Shown here one piece after another: positions 1-12,838 of a stretch of 64,000 nt of DNA (positions are counted from its first letter, which is position 1; each line of letters opens with the position of its first letter). The stretch spans positions 23,598,839-23,662,838 of the forward strand of contig NC_065919.1 in assembly GCF_024586455.1 (NCBI RefSeq), written 5' to 3'. The notes under the pieces are model-generated. The model made no database searches and was not told where the DNA came from. It saw only the letters and a list, made by a program, of their open reading frames with translations. The stretch is from Bactrocera neohumeralis (taxonomy: Eukaryota > Arthropoda > Insecta > Diptera > Tephritidae). A program made the translations under genes and the position numbers.

Positions 1-2410
1 TTTTACAATCGAACCATCCGGTTGTATGCGTTGATCCGAAGTCATGTAAATAGATCTGTATTGGGGAAATATGAGCCCAATTGCTCCATAGAAATACTTT
101 TAGGTATAAATGTACTTGCTGCACCATTTATCGGAACTGTATTATATCAGTAAAGCTTTTCCAAAGACTAGATTTGAAAGCAAATAAAAAAGGAAGAAAG
201 AAATAGGCAAGAATTAAGTTCTATGATTTTTTTAGAATTTTATTTTAACTAAAGTTTTTTTATTTGCAAAAACATATTCATACGTATGTATATTAACATT
301 TTTAAGTATGTTTAATTTTTTTAATTCTATATGCTTTTCTATAATCATCATATTTATATAATACAACCTTCAATATTTTAACTTATCTGCCAGATAAACA
401 ATTAAACATATCTTCTATTTCCCGTCATTGCATTTCCTTTTACATCATTCGTTTCCGACGCTCATTTTTCATACGAATTAAATTTTTTAATTACTCATGA
501 CATTCTCGAATATTACAATCGAGTTTTTTCTGGCCAAAGTACTTTCATCATTTCGACACACAAAAGCTACGAAAAATTGCGCTAACACACACACACATAT
601 GTATGTATGTGTGAGAACGAGAAAGGCGTGACCAATTAAAGAAAGCGCACCAAAATCAATTATTCAGCTTTATTCGAAAGCAAGCTCATCTCTCACTGTG
701 CCGCAATCGTTCACTTTTCGGCCGTCGCTTTGTTCTTTTCGCTTATAAAGTCAAATAAAAAAAGTTTTTTATTTCCAATATTTAATTGTTTTGATTATTT
801 TGTTCTCGCTCTTCGTGCATCCTCCAAGTCCCAAGCGTTGAAGCTGTAATTGAATTTGTGTTGTTGCTGCTTTGCTGTTGAAGGTGTGAAAAGTGTGACA
901 AGCGAGCAGTTTCCTTTCCTAAAAGGTTCATCTCATCAGTCGAAATGTGTTGCCAACCTCTTTGCAGGTGTTAATTTAGCTTTACTTTGCAGATAACGGC
1001 ACAGTTTGGTTGAAATAATTACACTAACAACAATAAAAAACGGCATGAAATGATACCCAACCCAGAAGTCATGATTACCCCGTTCCACTAAGACGACCAA
1101 TGAGTGAGACTAGACTGAAAGCGCTTACTTTTATTTCTTTTTTTGTGTCTCCCTCGAAGTTTCAGTTTTGTGGCGAGCAGCCTTTCGTACAACGTGACTG
1201 CGCTGATGGACAGCTCTGTAGCAATTGGCTTTCCAGCTCAAGCGGCATTTTAGAGTCACAAGTCGCTAGATAGTGCAACATGGCGAGGCGAATGCAACTT
1301 GCTCTACGGTGCAGCTGTGAGCTGGAGCGTTGTCTAATTTTCCACTAATGAAAGCGGCAGAAGGCGTAGGTAATGGTGTACGTAGAAAAATGCCCGTTGA
1401 AAGGTGAAGAAAAGCAGAAAAATTAAACCGATTAGGTTTTAAGCGGCAATTTGTCACAGGTGTCTGTAAGCAGGTTGCTGCAGATGTTCACGTCGGGATG
1501 TAGGCCAAAGTGCGGCAATTAAGTTCACGTTTATTGAATGTGTCTGGGTGTTTGAGTGTATTTTAATCAAATCTGTATCGTTTTACACGTTTGTTTAATT
1601 TAATACTTAGTTTGTTGTGGTTATACTAGATTTCTGATATGGATCCATCAAATTTATCGGGAAATGAAGCCGATATGTCTATATGTCGGCAAGAGCTCTA
1701 AGTGTAAGGTGAAACGTCCACATTTCGCCTTAAATTCAAATATGGTGTTTATCATTAAATCGTACTTATTAACATTGAGCTCACTATACAAAACCGATAA
1801 TATAACTTTACTTAGACACTAGGTTAGGTTAGGTCATAGGTTTGATCCAAGATTGGTGGATCTCACATGGACAGATATTGATCCTTTGTGTTACCCATAA
1901 ACTGTTAAAAGTGGATAACCAGATCTTCATAGATTTTTCCGATACAAGTCTTTTTGGGCTTAGCATAAATTTATTAAGGCGATTTATATAAATCGTAGCC
2001 ACTTCGCGAGGTTCTCCGAAGGTGAACTTCCGACCGAATTTTAGCCACTCGTGGTGCGGTGCGGTAAACCGATTGGACAGTGTCCAGTCAACCGCTACTC
2101 TGAAGTCAGTCACCTCCGCTTGAAAGACGCTACAGTGGTGAGGTAGTCTGAAACTAAAGTTGATGGAGAGCTCCCGACAGTAGACTCCACCACCTACTCT
2201 CTCTTAACTTCGATTCATCCATGAAAAAGCTCCTTTCTCAACGGCTTCGCCCCGCCCACAAGTTTCTCGAAAAAAATGTAACAAAAGCTCAGAATTTCTC
2301 AAACATTAGTTGCATAAAAACTTTAAAATCAAGTTTTCGTCTGAATATTATCGTGCTTAAAATTCGTTTTCGTTGAGAGATATGGGGAGATCAATTTGTT
2401 ACAGTTCAAT
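1..2410. other. AT-rich intergenic or intronic sequence, no gene recognised
   Basis: No supported gene. A short AC/TGTA microsatellite lies at about 586-614. A TAGGTTAGGTTAGGT run lies at 1822-1836. The open frames here are short and resemble no family I know. Confidence 0.5.
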
Positions 2411-2420
2411 CTATCTATCC

Positions 2421-3312
2421 TTCTTCTTCTTTAGTGGCATAGACACCGCTTACGCGATTATAGCCGAGTTAACAACAGCGCGCCAGTCGTTTCTTCGTTT
2501 CGCTACGTGGCGCCAATTGGATATTCCTAGCGAAGCCAGGTCATTCTCTAACTGGTCCTTCAAACGAAGTGGAGGTCTTCCTCTTCCTCTGCTTCCCCCG
2601 GCGGGTACTGCGTCGAATACTTTCAGAGCTGGAGTGTTTTTTTGTCCTTTCGGACAACATGACCTAGCCCGCGTAGCCACTGTCTTTTAATTCGCTGAAC
2701 TATATTAATGTCGTCGTATATCTCATACAGCTCATTGTTCCATCGAATGGGATATTTGCCGTGGCCAACGCAAAGGACCATAAATCGTTCGCAGAACCTT
2801 TCTCTCGAAAACTCGCAACGTCGACTCATCAGTTGTTGTCATCGTCCAAGCCTCTGCACCATATAGCAGGACGGGAATAATGAGTGACTTATAGAGGTTT
2901 GGTTTTTGTTCGTCGAGAGAGGACTTTACTTCTCAATTGCCTACTCAGTCCGAAGTAGCACCTGTTGGCAAGAGTTATCCTGCGTTGGATTTCCAGGCTG
3001 ACATTGTTGGTGGTGTTTATACTAGTTCCTAAATAGACGAAAGTTATGACTGTCAACAGTGACGTGAGAGCCAAGCCGTGAGTGCGACGACTGTTTGTTT
3101 GATGACAGGAGATATTTCGTCTTGCCCTCGTTCACTGCCAAACCCATTTGCTTTGCTTCCTTGTCCAGTCCGGAGAAAGAAGAACTAACGGCGCGGGTGT
3201 TGAGGCCGATAATATCAATATCATCGGCATCCGCCAGCAGCTGTACACTCTTATAAAAGATTGTACCTGCTCGATTAAGTTCTGCAGCTCGAATTATTTT
3301 CTCCAGCAGCAG
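2421..3312 (-). mobile_element. 5'-truncated RTE-like LINE (reverse transcriptase C-terminus)
   Basis: This is the C-terminal part of a non-LTR retrotransposon polymerase, read on the minus strand in pieces separated by frameshifts (about 3070-2890, 2830-2620 and 2680-2450). Family signatures are FVYLGTSINTTNNVSLEIQRR after the catalytic box, then GRGRPPLRLKD and SNWRHVAKRRNDWRAVVNSA before the stop. The catalytic YADD box is mutated to DADD (codons at 3220-3231). The 3' end carries an AAG-rich tail at 2421-2435 on the minus strand. The copy is flanked by a 10-bp target duplication CTATCTATCC (2411-2420 and 3313-3322), which shows 5' truncation at insertion. It is inactive. RTE-clade assignment rests on motif style; the exact family is unknown. 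Confidence 0.85.
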
Positions 3313-3322
3313 CTATCTATCC

Positions 3323-4659
3323 TACCTTGCTTTATATGGTGCTTATTATTGTCTGTTCTGACTATAAACGGCTATCGTGATTTTTTTCCCTTTTTCCTAG
3401 TTTCTGCTTAGAATTGTTTCGATTTAAAAATTATTACATGTGAAAAATTATGAATTTCAGAAAGATTTAATTTTTATATATTTTTTTTATTTAAAAAAGG
3501 TCGAAACAGTGGGCTGGGAAACTATTCTGTAGAACAAATGACTGCAGTGCCACCTATCGTTATAGATTTGTTTATGTAATTGATCGATTATCTTGTTTTA
3601 ACTTTCTCTTTGAACAATTTTTAGTTCAACTCGATATTTAACTTTCCTGTTTTTTTACCAAATTTTGATTTTCGACTTGTATGGGAACTCTTTATCTATA
3701 TATCTATTTTTATGTATTTATATTTATCGGCTATTGATATTCGCAAATATGTGTCCTAAAAATGACATATCTACATATCTTTAGTTATAAAAAAGCAAAT
3801 ATTATTTGCACTCAATTCAGTCGGTACAAAAATTTTAATGTGAGCTTCCGCCAGTTCAGAAAGCTCCAGCGGCGAGCTAATTTAATTGCAGACAATAAAC
3901 CTAAATGTCATAACATTTTATAGTCATCAACACTTCAGACTTGTCCGACTATTGTCCAAATGGGAAAAATTAAAATTAATATAAGTATGCAACAACAACA
4001 AGCGGGCAATAAATGCAATTTTTACATTTGTACATAAGTATGTGCAACAACAGCTACATATCAACATCAGCAACAGTCGAAGTAGGCAACAAGTTTACTC
4101 TACGTGGCATCTTCCTGTGTTCTTTGTATGCACAAGTTTAACTTCTGCTAGTTATTCGCATAAATTATGACAGGCAGCTGTGGAAATTATTCGCAAAGAG
4201 ATACATGCAAACAAATCTATGCTTACTTTTCTTAGCAATATTTAGACACTTTGTGCAAAATCTGATTTTTACTGCATTCTTCGCTGCTTCGAAAATACGT
4301 CTCCATTACCTCCCAGCCGCGCTTCGACGCTAATAATATGTGTGCTCCACTTAGGCGGCATTTGTTGATAAACATTGTCTCTGGATTGTTGCAAAAAATA
4401 CGCCAAAGGTAAATAAACTATTCTTCGTTGAATTTGGCTTATACCAGCTACATATTATTTTGTTTCTATTGTTCTCCTTTCCATAAATACAATTGGCATA
4501 TAGCTTTTGCATTTACCATTTAATTGATTTTTGGAGAATAACTGAAACTTGATGTTCAGTTTTTTCAAAATTATTTTCAGTTTTGGAAGTTTTCGTTTGA
4601 AAACCTAACATTCTTGCTATGGAAGAAAGGAAGACAGTTCTAATAATCTCTAAAATTTG
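3323..4659. other. Non-coding interval
   Basis: AT-rich sequence with CAACAACA runs near 3990 and 4045. No coding frame or repeat was recognised. Confidence 0.5.
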
Positions 4660-6185
4660 TTCTTCTTTATTTGCGTAGACCCCGGTTATAGCCGAGTTTA
4701 CAACAGTGTGCCAGTCGTTTTTCCTTTTCGCTGTTTGGCGCCAATTGGAGATTCCAAGTATAGCCAGCTCCTTATCCAGATGGTCTTTCCAACGAAGTGA
4801 GGGTCTTCCTCTTCCCCTGCTTCCTCCATTGGGTACTACCTCGAATACTATCAGAGCTAGAGTGTTTACATCCATTCGGACGGCATTACCTAGCCAGCGT
4901 AGCCGCTGTCTCTTAATACGCTGAACTATGTCAATGGCGTCGTATATCTCTTACAGCTTATAGTTCCATCGAATGCGGCATTCGCCGTTGCTATGCGTAA
5001 AGGACCATAAATCTTCCGCAGAATCTTTATCTCAAAAACTCGTGACGTCGACTCATCAGATGTTGTCATCGTCCATGCCTCTGCACCATAGAGGAGGACG
5101 GGTATAATAAGTGAGTTATGGAATTTGATCTCTGTTTACTTCTCAATTCCCTACTCAGTCCAAAATAGACCTGTTGGCAAGAGTTATCCTGCGTTGGATT
5201 TCCAGGCTGACATTGTTGGTGGTGTTTATACTAGTTCCTAAACAGACGAAATTATCTACAACTTCAAAGTTATGACTGTCATCAGTGACGTGGAAGCAAA
5301 GTAACGAGTGCGACGACGGTTTGTTTGATGACAGAATATATTTCGTCCTGCCCTCGTTTACTACCAGACCCATTTGCTTCGCTTCCTTATCCAGTCTGGA
5401 GATATCAATATCATCGGCGTACGCTAGCAGTTGTACACTCTTATAGAAGATTGCACCTTCTCGATCAAGTTCTGCAGCTCGAATTATTTTCTCCAGCAGC
5501 AGATTGAAGAAGTCGCCTTGTCTGAAAGCTCGTTTGGTATCAAACGGTTCGGAGAGGTCCTTCCCGATCCTGACGGTGCTTTTGGTATTGCTAAACGTCA
5601 GTTTACACAGCCGTATTAGTTTTGCGGGGATATCAGTTCTTCACCGCCATGTTTGAATAGCTCGGCCGGCAATCCATCGCCCCCCATCACTTTGTTGTTC
5701 TTCAGACGGGTAATTGTTATTCGAACTTCTTCAGGGTCGACCAATGGTGCGTCTGCTCCATCATCATCGATTAGGGAATCGGGTTCGCCATTACCTGGTG
5801 TTATGCTTTCACTGCCATTCAGCAGGCTGGAGAAGTGTTTTAGTTTTAGTATGCTCTGGGCATCGGTTATTACATCACCTCTGGTGGTCAAGAGTATGCT
5901 CCGGTCTTGAGACCTTCTATTAGCCGCCGCAATTTTTCGTAGAATTTTCGAGCATAACCCCTGTTGATCATCTTGTCAATCTCTTCATCTCACGCATTTC
6001 GGTCTCTCTTATATTGTCTGCAAATGCGTCTCGCTTCTCTCTTCAACACTCGGTATCTATCCCAAACCGCACGTGTTGTCGTCGATTGTAACGTTGCCAG
6101 GTAGGTAGTTTCTTTTGTCTCGGCTGCGCAATGACACTCCTCATCGAACCATCTGTTCTTTTGCCTTTTCCGAAAACCAATGGTT
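4660..6185 (-). pseudogene. RTE-like LINE copy with linker and reverse transcriptase, broken
   Basis: This is the longest RTE copy in the window. In minus-strand order it holds the endonuclease-to-RT linker (about 6180-5990, KNRWFDEECH then REARRICRQYKR), the RT N-terminus (5891-5616, RLKNNKVMGGDGLPAELF), a gap where the central fingers/palm part is missing, then FRQGDFFNLLLEKII and the intact YADD box (5410-5421), and the C-terminus ending NDWHTVVNSAI (about 4690). The usual stop after this is lost, so the frame runs on to 4513. Frameshifts and the internal deletions make it dead. No endonuclease domain is present. At 6185 the copy stops abruptly against an oppositely oriented segment of the same family. 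Confidence 0.85.
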
Positions 6186-6450
6186 GGAGGATGAAGCCAT
6201 GTGTAGAAGTTCACGCAAGTGAGAGATGCTCTCTGATCGCCATTCAATTGGGAGTGGCCGGAAACGATTTATTTATGGCTCAAGCAGTTGACGTTCCGGT
6301 CTGAGACCAAGTATCCTCTGGGTAGCCAAAAAAACATCCGTTTGAAGGCAAGCTAAAGTGAGAAGGCGAATCATCCTTCCACAGGGTTGTGGCTGGTTGT
6401 GGGACCCGCAACGTAAAAACTCTACCAATCTAGAGAAGAAAACATCCTCG
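6186..6450 (+). mobile_element. Inverted 5'-end segment of the RTE-like LINE
   Basis: This begins GGAGGATG and matches the 5' ends of the two short RTE copies at 34391 and 37675. It runs through the shared 'gggagtggccggaaacga' stretch to about 6450. It lies on the + strand and so points away from the minus-strand RT segment that it abuts. The arrangement fits a 5' inversion made during insertion (twin priming), although two head-to-head insertions would look the same. Confidence 0.7.
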
Positions 6451-7607
6451 GAACTTATATTTATCTGTGCACAGTGTATTATTAATATACCCCATTTTGA
6501 GTATAATAATGGAAAGCGGATACTTACTGACGAATCACCGAATCCAATTGTAATATTTTTTTTTTTGCACAATTACATACATAAATGCTTTGAGGGCATC
6601 ATAAAAGTGCCTAACACCCAGTACTTTTCCAATCCTCTTGCAACACAAGCTTGATAATTTAATTTAATATAGTCACTCACAAATATTAAATCACGTGAAA
6701 AAAAAATTATTTTAAAAAGTGGAAAACCAATTAAACATAATTTGCGCACATCCAGCAATTTGCGCTTAATTTCTAAAATTAACTTTTACTTGCTCTTAAA
6801 TGAAAAGCTTACAATAATAAAAAGGAATGTTCAAACTCTGGCATTTGTGCGATTTACTTAAATGTTGTTGCTATTGTGACTTAATTATCTACAAAATTTG
6901 AGCTGAAAAACTTAACCGAAAACTGGCAGTAATCACATAAGCAGCATCGCGCTACATCTAAGTAAAGATACTTACGTATATTAATATAGCTTTGTGTTTA
7001 TTTACAAAGCTCATACTAACACTAAATCCAAGCACTCACCATGTTAGTTATTTTTAAACGCAACCCAAACAAACAAAAAAAGAAAACAGCCAGACAACCA
7101 GGTCAGATTTTGGGGCTGGCAGCCTGCCAAAGTTACATTAACTTCAACTCCACATATTTTGTTGTTGTCTCATTCTTTCTCATCACAAAAAAATTACTGT
7201 TGTAAGTGATTATACACAAAAAGTAAAAATTTTCTTCACCACAGAACCTCTGAGCATTGAGCAGGCGAGGCCTGTGTGATGTGAGCAATTTGAAACTTTT
7301 ATTTTCACTACAACGAAGCATTCATTTGTACAGTATATCGTTGTTTTTGTGATTTTTTTATACGTTTTTGTTTGTAGCTTTCTTCGTTGTTAAATAGTTT
7401 CCTCTTTATTAACAAAAAAATGACTAATGTGCGTTTTATCAACCGAAATGCATATTAGTTAAGCTTGCATGGAAATATATAAACGTACGCGTATCCCAGC
7501 AAACAATTGTGTATACTTGGTAAGACCTTTCTTCCTAAAGATTTTTTTCTTTGTCTGGGTTTACGCACGGTTCGTTGTGTTGCTCATTATCAGATCAATT
7601 CAGAAAA
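6451..7607. other. Non-coding interval
   Basis: AT-rich with no recognisable gene or repeat; only short chance frames. Confidence 0.5.
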
Positions 7608-7609
7608 TA

Positions 7610-8675
7610 AGGTGACATTGTATTTATTTTGAAAATTCTTTATTTATTCTTCCAAATCAATTTCATCCCCTTCAAAGTAATCCCCTCCCGATGCAATGCA
7701 CTTATGCCAACGGATTTTCCAATTTTCGAAACACTGGTTGTAGTCACTTTCCGGGATGGCTTTCAGTTCCGTCTTCGCTGCGGCTTGAATCTCCTCTATC
7801 GTATAAAAACGGTGTCCCCGGAGCGGTCTTTTGAGCTTGGTGAACAGCCATAAGTCGCACGGCGCCAGATCAGGTGAATACGGTGGTTGCGGAACGATAT
7901 GGGTTGAGTTTTTGGCGAAATGATCACGAATTACGAGGGCAGTATGGGATGGTGCATTATCGTGTGTAAAATGCAAGAATTGTCTTTCCACAAGGCCTTT
8001 TTAGGCGAATAGCGTTAAAACGACATAACATTCAAATAATATTCCTTTTGATGACTGTTTGACCGGTTGGAAGGACAACACACGATAATCGAAGAAAACA
8101 GTCAACATGACCTTGATTTTTGAGCGACTTTGGCGCGATTTTTTTGGTCTCGGCTTTCTTTTGGCACGATATTCGCTCGATTGATCGGTTGTTTCGGGGT
8201 CGTAAGCATAGAACCAAGTCTCATCGCCAGTTACATGACACCCAGAAGTCGGAAACATCGTTTCACACTTCAACGCGACGCCTTCAAAAATTCAATGTTT
8301 TCGGTTTTGAAACATCCTTCAAAATTGAGCCTTCGATATGCCAACTTCATCAGATCTAATTTTAATCGACGAGAACACCAAATCTTTGATTTGTTGATGC
8401 GTCGGTTGAGGTTGATGGTCGCCCTGATAGTTTCGTTTACGTTAACGGCCGGCTTGGAACTCACGACCACTTTTATCGAAGATAAAAAGGCTTTCTGCAC
8501 CATTCTCAAGTACCCAGAAAATTGATTCCGTTAACAAAATTTAATTTGAGCGAAAACTCTTTTATACAAAACGACACTATCTCAAACACTTTTTTTGACA
8601 TGAAATTTGACAAACTGACAGTACTACCAACCTAAAAAAATAATTCTCGCGCGCGGTTTAAATCAAATGTCACCT
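7610..8675 (-). mobile_element. Decayed mariner (DD34D) copy, same family as 12839-14113
   Basis: Tc1/mariner DNA transposon on the minus strand. The C-terminal third is open (7644-7991). It shows the second catalytic Asp in THDNAPSHTA, the third in SPDLAPCDLWLF, and the ending GDYFEGDEIDLEE. Upstream, the GDETWFYAYDPE block is recognisable (about 8230-8190), but small deletions throughout break the frame, and the N-terminal HTH part is heavily eroded (8270-8510). Ends read AGGTGACATT inward on both sides, preceded on the left by TA (7608-7609). It is about 200 bp shorter than its sister copy and cannot encode a transposase. Confidence 0.9.
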
Positions 8676-8861
8676 TTTTTTGCACTGTAGCCCATTGCAC
8701 TTACACGACCGACCCGAGTGGCCAGAAATATTTCTGCATACCTTATCATGCTATACATTGGGACCAAAAAGCACCCAGGTTGTTTTTAAATTCCCTGGGT
8801 AATTGATATTTCAAAGAAATGTATTTTGCTAAGTTGGTAGGACTATCCCTAATTATCAGGT

Positions 8862-9545
8862 TGTTCAATAAGTTTTGTCGTTTGGAAAACCTCAATTTTA
8901 TGATTAAAAATACACTTTATTATTCAGTATAATCTCCCTGAACATTAATGCACTTGCTCCAACGATCCTCCAATCTGTGGATCTCATCCCTGAAGTGAGA
9001 ATCCGGAAGGTGTGCAAAATACGCTTCTATAGCTGTTATGACCTCTTCATTTGAAAACCCTTTGCAAGTAATCCATAAACAAAATTCCCAAAAAACTGAT
9101 GCCATAACCTTCTTGGCCGATTTCCGAACAAGAACTCGTTTCGAAGTTGAACAACCAAGTTCACACCACACTTTAGCCTCTTGTTTCGATTCAGGATCAT
9201 GCTGATAGACCCAAGTCTTACCCATAGTGATGAGTCGACGCACAAAATCCACTTTATGCCTTATAAAACGCTCCAAATATTGCTGAGAAAGTTGCATTCG
9301 AATATGTTTTTGTTCCATTGTTAGCGAATGCGGCACCAATTGTGCACACAGCTTTCTAAACCCAAAATTTCACTTAAAATATGGCTCACATTGCCTAATG
9401 AGATGTGCAGAGCCTCTACTAAATATCTCTCACTCAATCGACCATGTCCTGTATTTTGGCTATGATTTCTGGTGTTGATGCGCTTTTTGGGCGTCTTTTA
9501 CGTGGATCGTCTTCAAGGCTTGTACGACCACGTTTAAATTCCGGA
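8862..9545 (-). mobile_element. Internally deleted mariner copy, second lineage
   Basis: Minus-strand mariner relic. The N-terminal part reads GRTSLEDDPRKRRPKSAST (about 9530-9470), followed by an eroded HTH. The open section at 9339-8920 carries MVPHSLTMEQKHIR, then MGKTWVYQHDPES and KVMASVFWEFCLW, and jumps straight to GFSNEEVITAIEAYF and the C-terminal RWSKCINVQGDY. The jump removes the region with the second and third catalytic aspartates. The first (normally GDETW) is changed to GKTW. The left end begins about TTATCAGGTTGTTCAATAAG. It is inactive. Confidence 0.85.
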
Positions 9546-9551
9546 ATTTAA

Positions 9552-9725
9552 AAAAAGTGAAGGATGTCGTGCTTGAAAATCGTCAGGCTAGCGTTAAAGA
9601 GATGGCAAGAGAGCACGACATCTCTCGTGAGTCAGTTCGAATGATTTTGGTGGATATTTTGGTATGAAACGCGTCCTTACTCGACTCGTCCTAATAAAGC
9701 TGAATTTTTTTCACAAAGATTACGA
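9552..9725 (+). mobile_element. Fragment of a mariner transposase HTH region
   Basis: The + strand reads VLENRQASVKEMAREHDISR, followed after a 1-base slip by MKRVLTRLVL. This is the second helix-turn-helix of a mariner transposase and closely matches the minus-strand copy at 30769-31017. It directly abuts the oppositely oriented mariner at 8862-9545. Only this ~170-bp piece remains. Confidence 0.75.
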
Positions 9726-9989
9726 TTACGAGTAATAAAAGTCTTAAACTTGTCTGCAACTTTTCTCTAGCCCTATCTCTCAAATTACACGTAAGTCAAG
9801 TCGATTTGAGAAATTATTAGCATATTTGACGTAAAGTTGAGTTTTAGCAATTTATCGACAAGAAAATTTAACAATTCTTCAGACAATAACGTTGCATTTA
9901 AAATTTCTTTCGTCTTGAGAGTTCCATAATCAAATTATTGATATTCTGTTGAGATTAAGTCACATCTTAACTTGGCTTCAACCAATTTT

Positions 9990-10534
9990 TTTAGTGTGAA
10001 AGTTATCTTTAAGGTTGTTTTTCAAGTTGAATACACCATAGTTCCCTTTTAGAAAATGTTGTTAAGATTTAATATTTTTTCAACCCGAAAATATTGTAAT
10101 CCTTTATATAAAAAGTTGGTCAAAAAGCAATTCTTGATGTAAAAAGTTATATTTGAAGTAGCTTTGTTCAGATGTTGTTGAGATTTAACAATTTTTCAAC
10201 TCGATAATCTTAGTAATCTTTAAAATAACAAGTTGCCTTTAAGTAGATTTGCTGTGGAATTTTAGTAATTTCTCAAGTTGGTTCCCAAGCAATTTTTAAT
10301 ATAAAAAGTTATCTTTAAAGTTGTCTTTCAAGTTGAAAACACTAGTCCACTTGTTGAGATGTTGTTGAGATTTAATAATTGTTCAACTGGATAATCTCGT
10401 CATTCTATAAGCAAAAAGTTGTCTCTTAAGTAAAGTGTTTTTGAGATTTGGTTTCTTAAATTGATCACCAAGCTTTTCTTTATGTAAAAAGTTATCTTTA
10501 AAGTTGCCTTTGTAGTTGCCTTGGCAGTTGAATA
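9990..10534. repeat. Imperfect tandem repeats of ~115-190 bp
   Basis: Two motifs recur in alternation. One is a TAAAAAGTTATCTTTAAAGTTG-like motif (about 9996, 10139, 10299 and 10485). The other is ATGTTGTTGAGATTTAA (10056, 10172, 10359), followed each time by a TTCAACTCGATAATCT-like stretch. Spacing is irregular and copies are diverged. It is interrupted on the right by the element at 10538. No coding content. Confidence 0.55.
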
Positions 10535-10537
10535 TTA

Positions 10538-11069
10538 TACCATGTTCAGACCGACACTTAATCACACGATTTCGGCTGTTGAGTGGTTTATCCCACTAAT
10601 CTTATAAATTTATCAAGATTTCGCCATACAAAAATGATTGTTCAAAATCACTTCATCGGAGTGATTCGAAACTGATCCACGCTAAATCTCTCTGTGCGAC
10701 TCTGATTTTGCGCCATCTACTTGGCAGCACTGGAAATCTATTACATTACCACAGCTGATTTAGACACTACAAAAAGGAAAAATGTAAACAAACAAATTTT
10801 TATTAGAGCAATGAATCTAATTTCAGCTGAAAATCGACTTCCCAAATGAAAAAATGCGTCAATTATTTCCATTATATGGAAAATATTTAAAAGAATACGG
10901 CTTTTATTACAAAATACTATATGACAATGTTGATAAATATTGAGCGATGTAAATTCTTGAATGGCAAAAACAGCTGTTTTTAATCTTTTCAACGGCAGTA
11001 AGAACACTGTTGGGTTTTGAAATGCTTAAATGTAATCTAATCTTTTAAATTTTCGGTCTGAACATGGTA
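10538..11069. mobile_element. Non-autonomous DNA transposon (MITE), PIF/Harbinger-like by its TTA duplication
   Basis: A 532-bp element with perfect 17-bp terminal inverted repeats TACCATGTTCAGACCGA at both ends, flanked by the 3-bp duplication TTA (10535-10537 and 11070-11072). No transposase is encoded. A TTA/TWA duplication is typical of PIF/Harbinger elements, which is the only basis for the class assignment. Confidence 0.75.
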
Positions 11070-11072
11070 TTA

Positions 11073-12379
11073 GAGTGCTAGTGGAAATGCTGTTAAGAAT
11101 TTGCGATCAAGGTTTGCTTTTTTCTAACAACCAATGTGTTCCAAAATGTTTACTGGGATATCTGTATGTATATGTGTAGACATATTCACATATATTATCT
11201 GTTTTGGTATATTTTGCTCTGTGAAAAGAGGTGAGACCGCTCCAAACAATGCACAATTTCGACGTGTGTGAGCATTTAAAAAAAAAAATTATTGTACAAA
11301 TAAAAAACTTTGTAAAGCCACATTAAACCAAAACCGCCTGCCAAAGCTCTTGTACCAAGACACTAAAACTTAATACACTAATAATTATAGTAAAGAAATA
11401 AAAAAAAACGCTGAATAAATAGTTAACCTTTTTAAGCACTTTTTTGCTCACATTTCGGCATTTTGAAACAATAAAAGCGACTTTAATTGAACGAAAGATA
11501 AACAGCATTAAAAGCTCGCTGTCTTCGCTGTTTGTTTTTATTTGTGGCGGAGTATTATGTCGTCTTGCAAGCAGCAGCCGCGCCAGTGCATCTTCAAGCA
11601 CAACTGTGGTCCGCATGCAGTTACTGCACTTCTCTACGAAGAAAACTCACACTAAGCGTCAGTTATAAATCATTTTTCTTCATTATCGTTTTTGGTAGCC
11701 ACATTTTTGGCCGCCAGGCTTCGGATAGCTATTGCAGCAATTGCTCTACTCTGACTGCATTCCACAGCTCATAATTAATGTGTAGATATCGCTTTAAAAG
11801 TTATGACGCGTCTGCTCACTTGGAAATTAATATGTTTTGGGGGAAAAACTGTCTTTGCTCTACTCGTTGCACACAGAAAACGAATTTAAGACTTTATCTA
11901 AATGCTTGTGTGTTCTAATCTATGTAGCCGTAAAAATACTTCAACTAATGTTATGCTGATAATCCGTAGTGTCTATGCAAGCTTCTTCGTTTGCGTTTTT
12001 GAGCTATGGATAACGCTCTTTTAATTAAAAAGGTATTTGAAGTATTTCCTAACTAGTCAAATACAGTTGTCGTTTTTTCTGGTTTTATGAGGAAAACGGT
12101 ATATTTTTTTATTACTATAAGTTTGTAGTTTGGACCCCTCATATTTGTTGATTCCTATTATGTTACATATTTGTGCTGTAAATCTTCATATTATCTGTTA
12201 ACCGAGGATTGAACCTCATCTTTGTTTGATGATATTTAAAAAGTTGGCATTATAGCACACAACTTATTCTTTTACCAATTAAAGTATTTATTAGATCACA
12301 ATCTGGCGATATTAATGACCGCATTGATGATACAAACTTACTCGCCGCCGAAGTACTTCTTTACTTCTTTTCTTCTACC
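11073..12379. other. Non-coding interval
   Basis: No gene recognised. Overlapping short frames near 11323-11774 on both strands look like chance ORFs. Confidence 0.45.
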
Positions 12380-12838
12380 GAAGATAACTGGAAACATTCT
12401 GAAGTAGATGGACTTGCTGAAACCAATTTAATCAAGTATCAGTCTTCCGCAAGGAAATTTCGAAAAGTCTAACATAGATATATGTAACTAGAAAAAGCGG
12501 TTCATTTCAGTTCACTTGAAGCAATAATAGCCTTTCCAAATTCAAAAGCTTCCAAAAGGTTTGACTGGTCAGTTTGAATGACAGCAAAGTATATGCTATA
12601 GAGAACCAATCTGAACAATTTCTTCGGAGATTGCACCGTTGTCTTCGGTAATAATCTATGCTAAATTTCTGAAAGATATATCATCAGAAGCAGAACTACA
12701 TAAGTAGTTGATTCCGAACGTTGAGTTTGTATGACTGCAATATGCTATAGTGGTCCGATCACAACAATTTGCTCGGAGATTGCACCGGTTGCCTTGGATA
12801 ATAATCCGTCTCGAATTTCGTGCTGTGCCCAAAAAATA

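Noticed and set aside
743..960. TATAAAG at about 744 and CATCAGTCG near 936 as a possible promoter
   Set aside because: The spacing is far too large for one core promoter and no coding exon follows.
1822..2113. Possible LINE 3' end: 94-codon minus-strand frame ending beside a TAACC-type run
   Set aside because: The tail resembles that of the nested LINE at 26862, but the encoded residues match no signature I know. Support is too weak.
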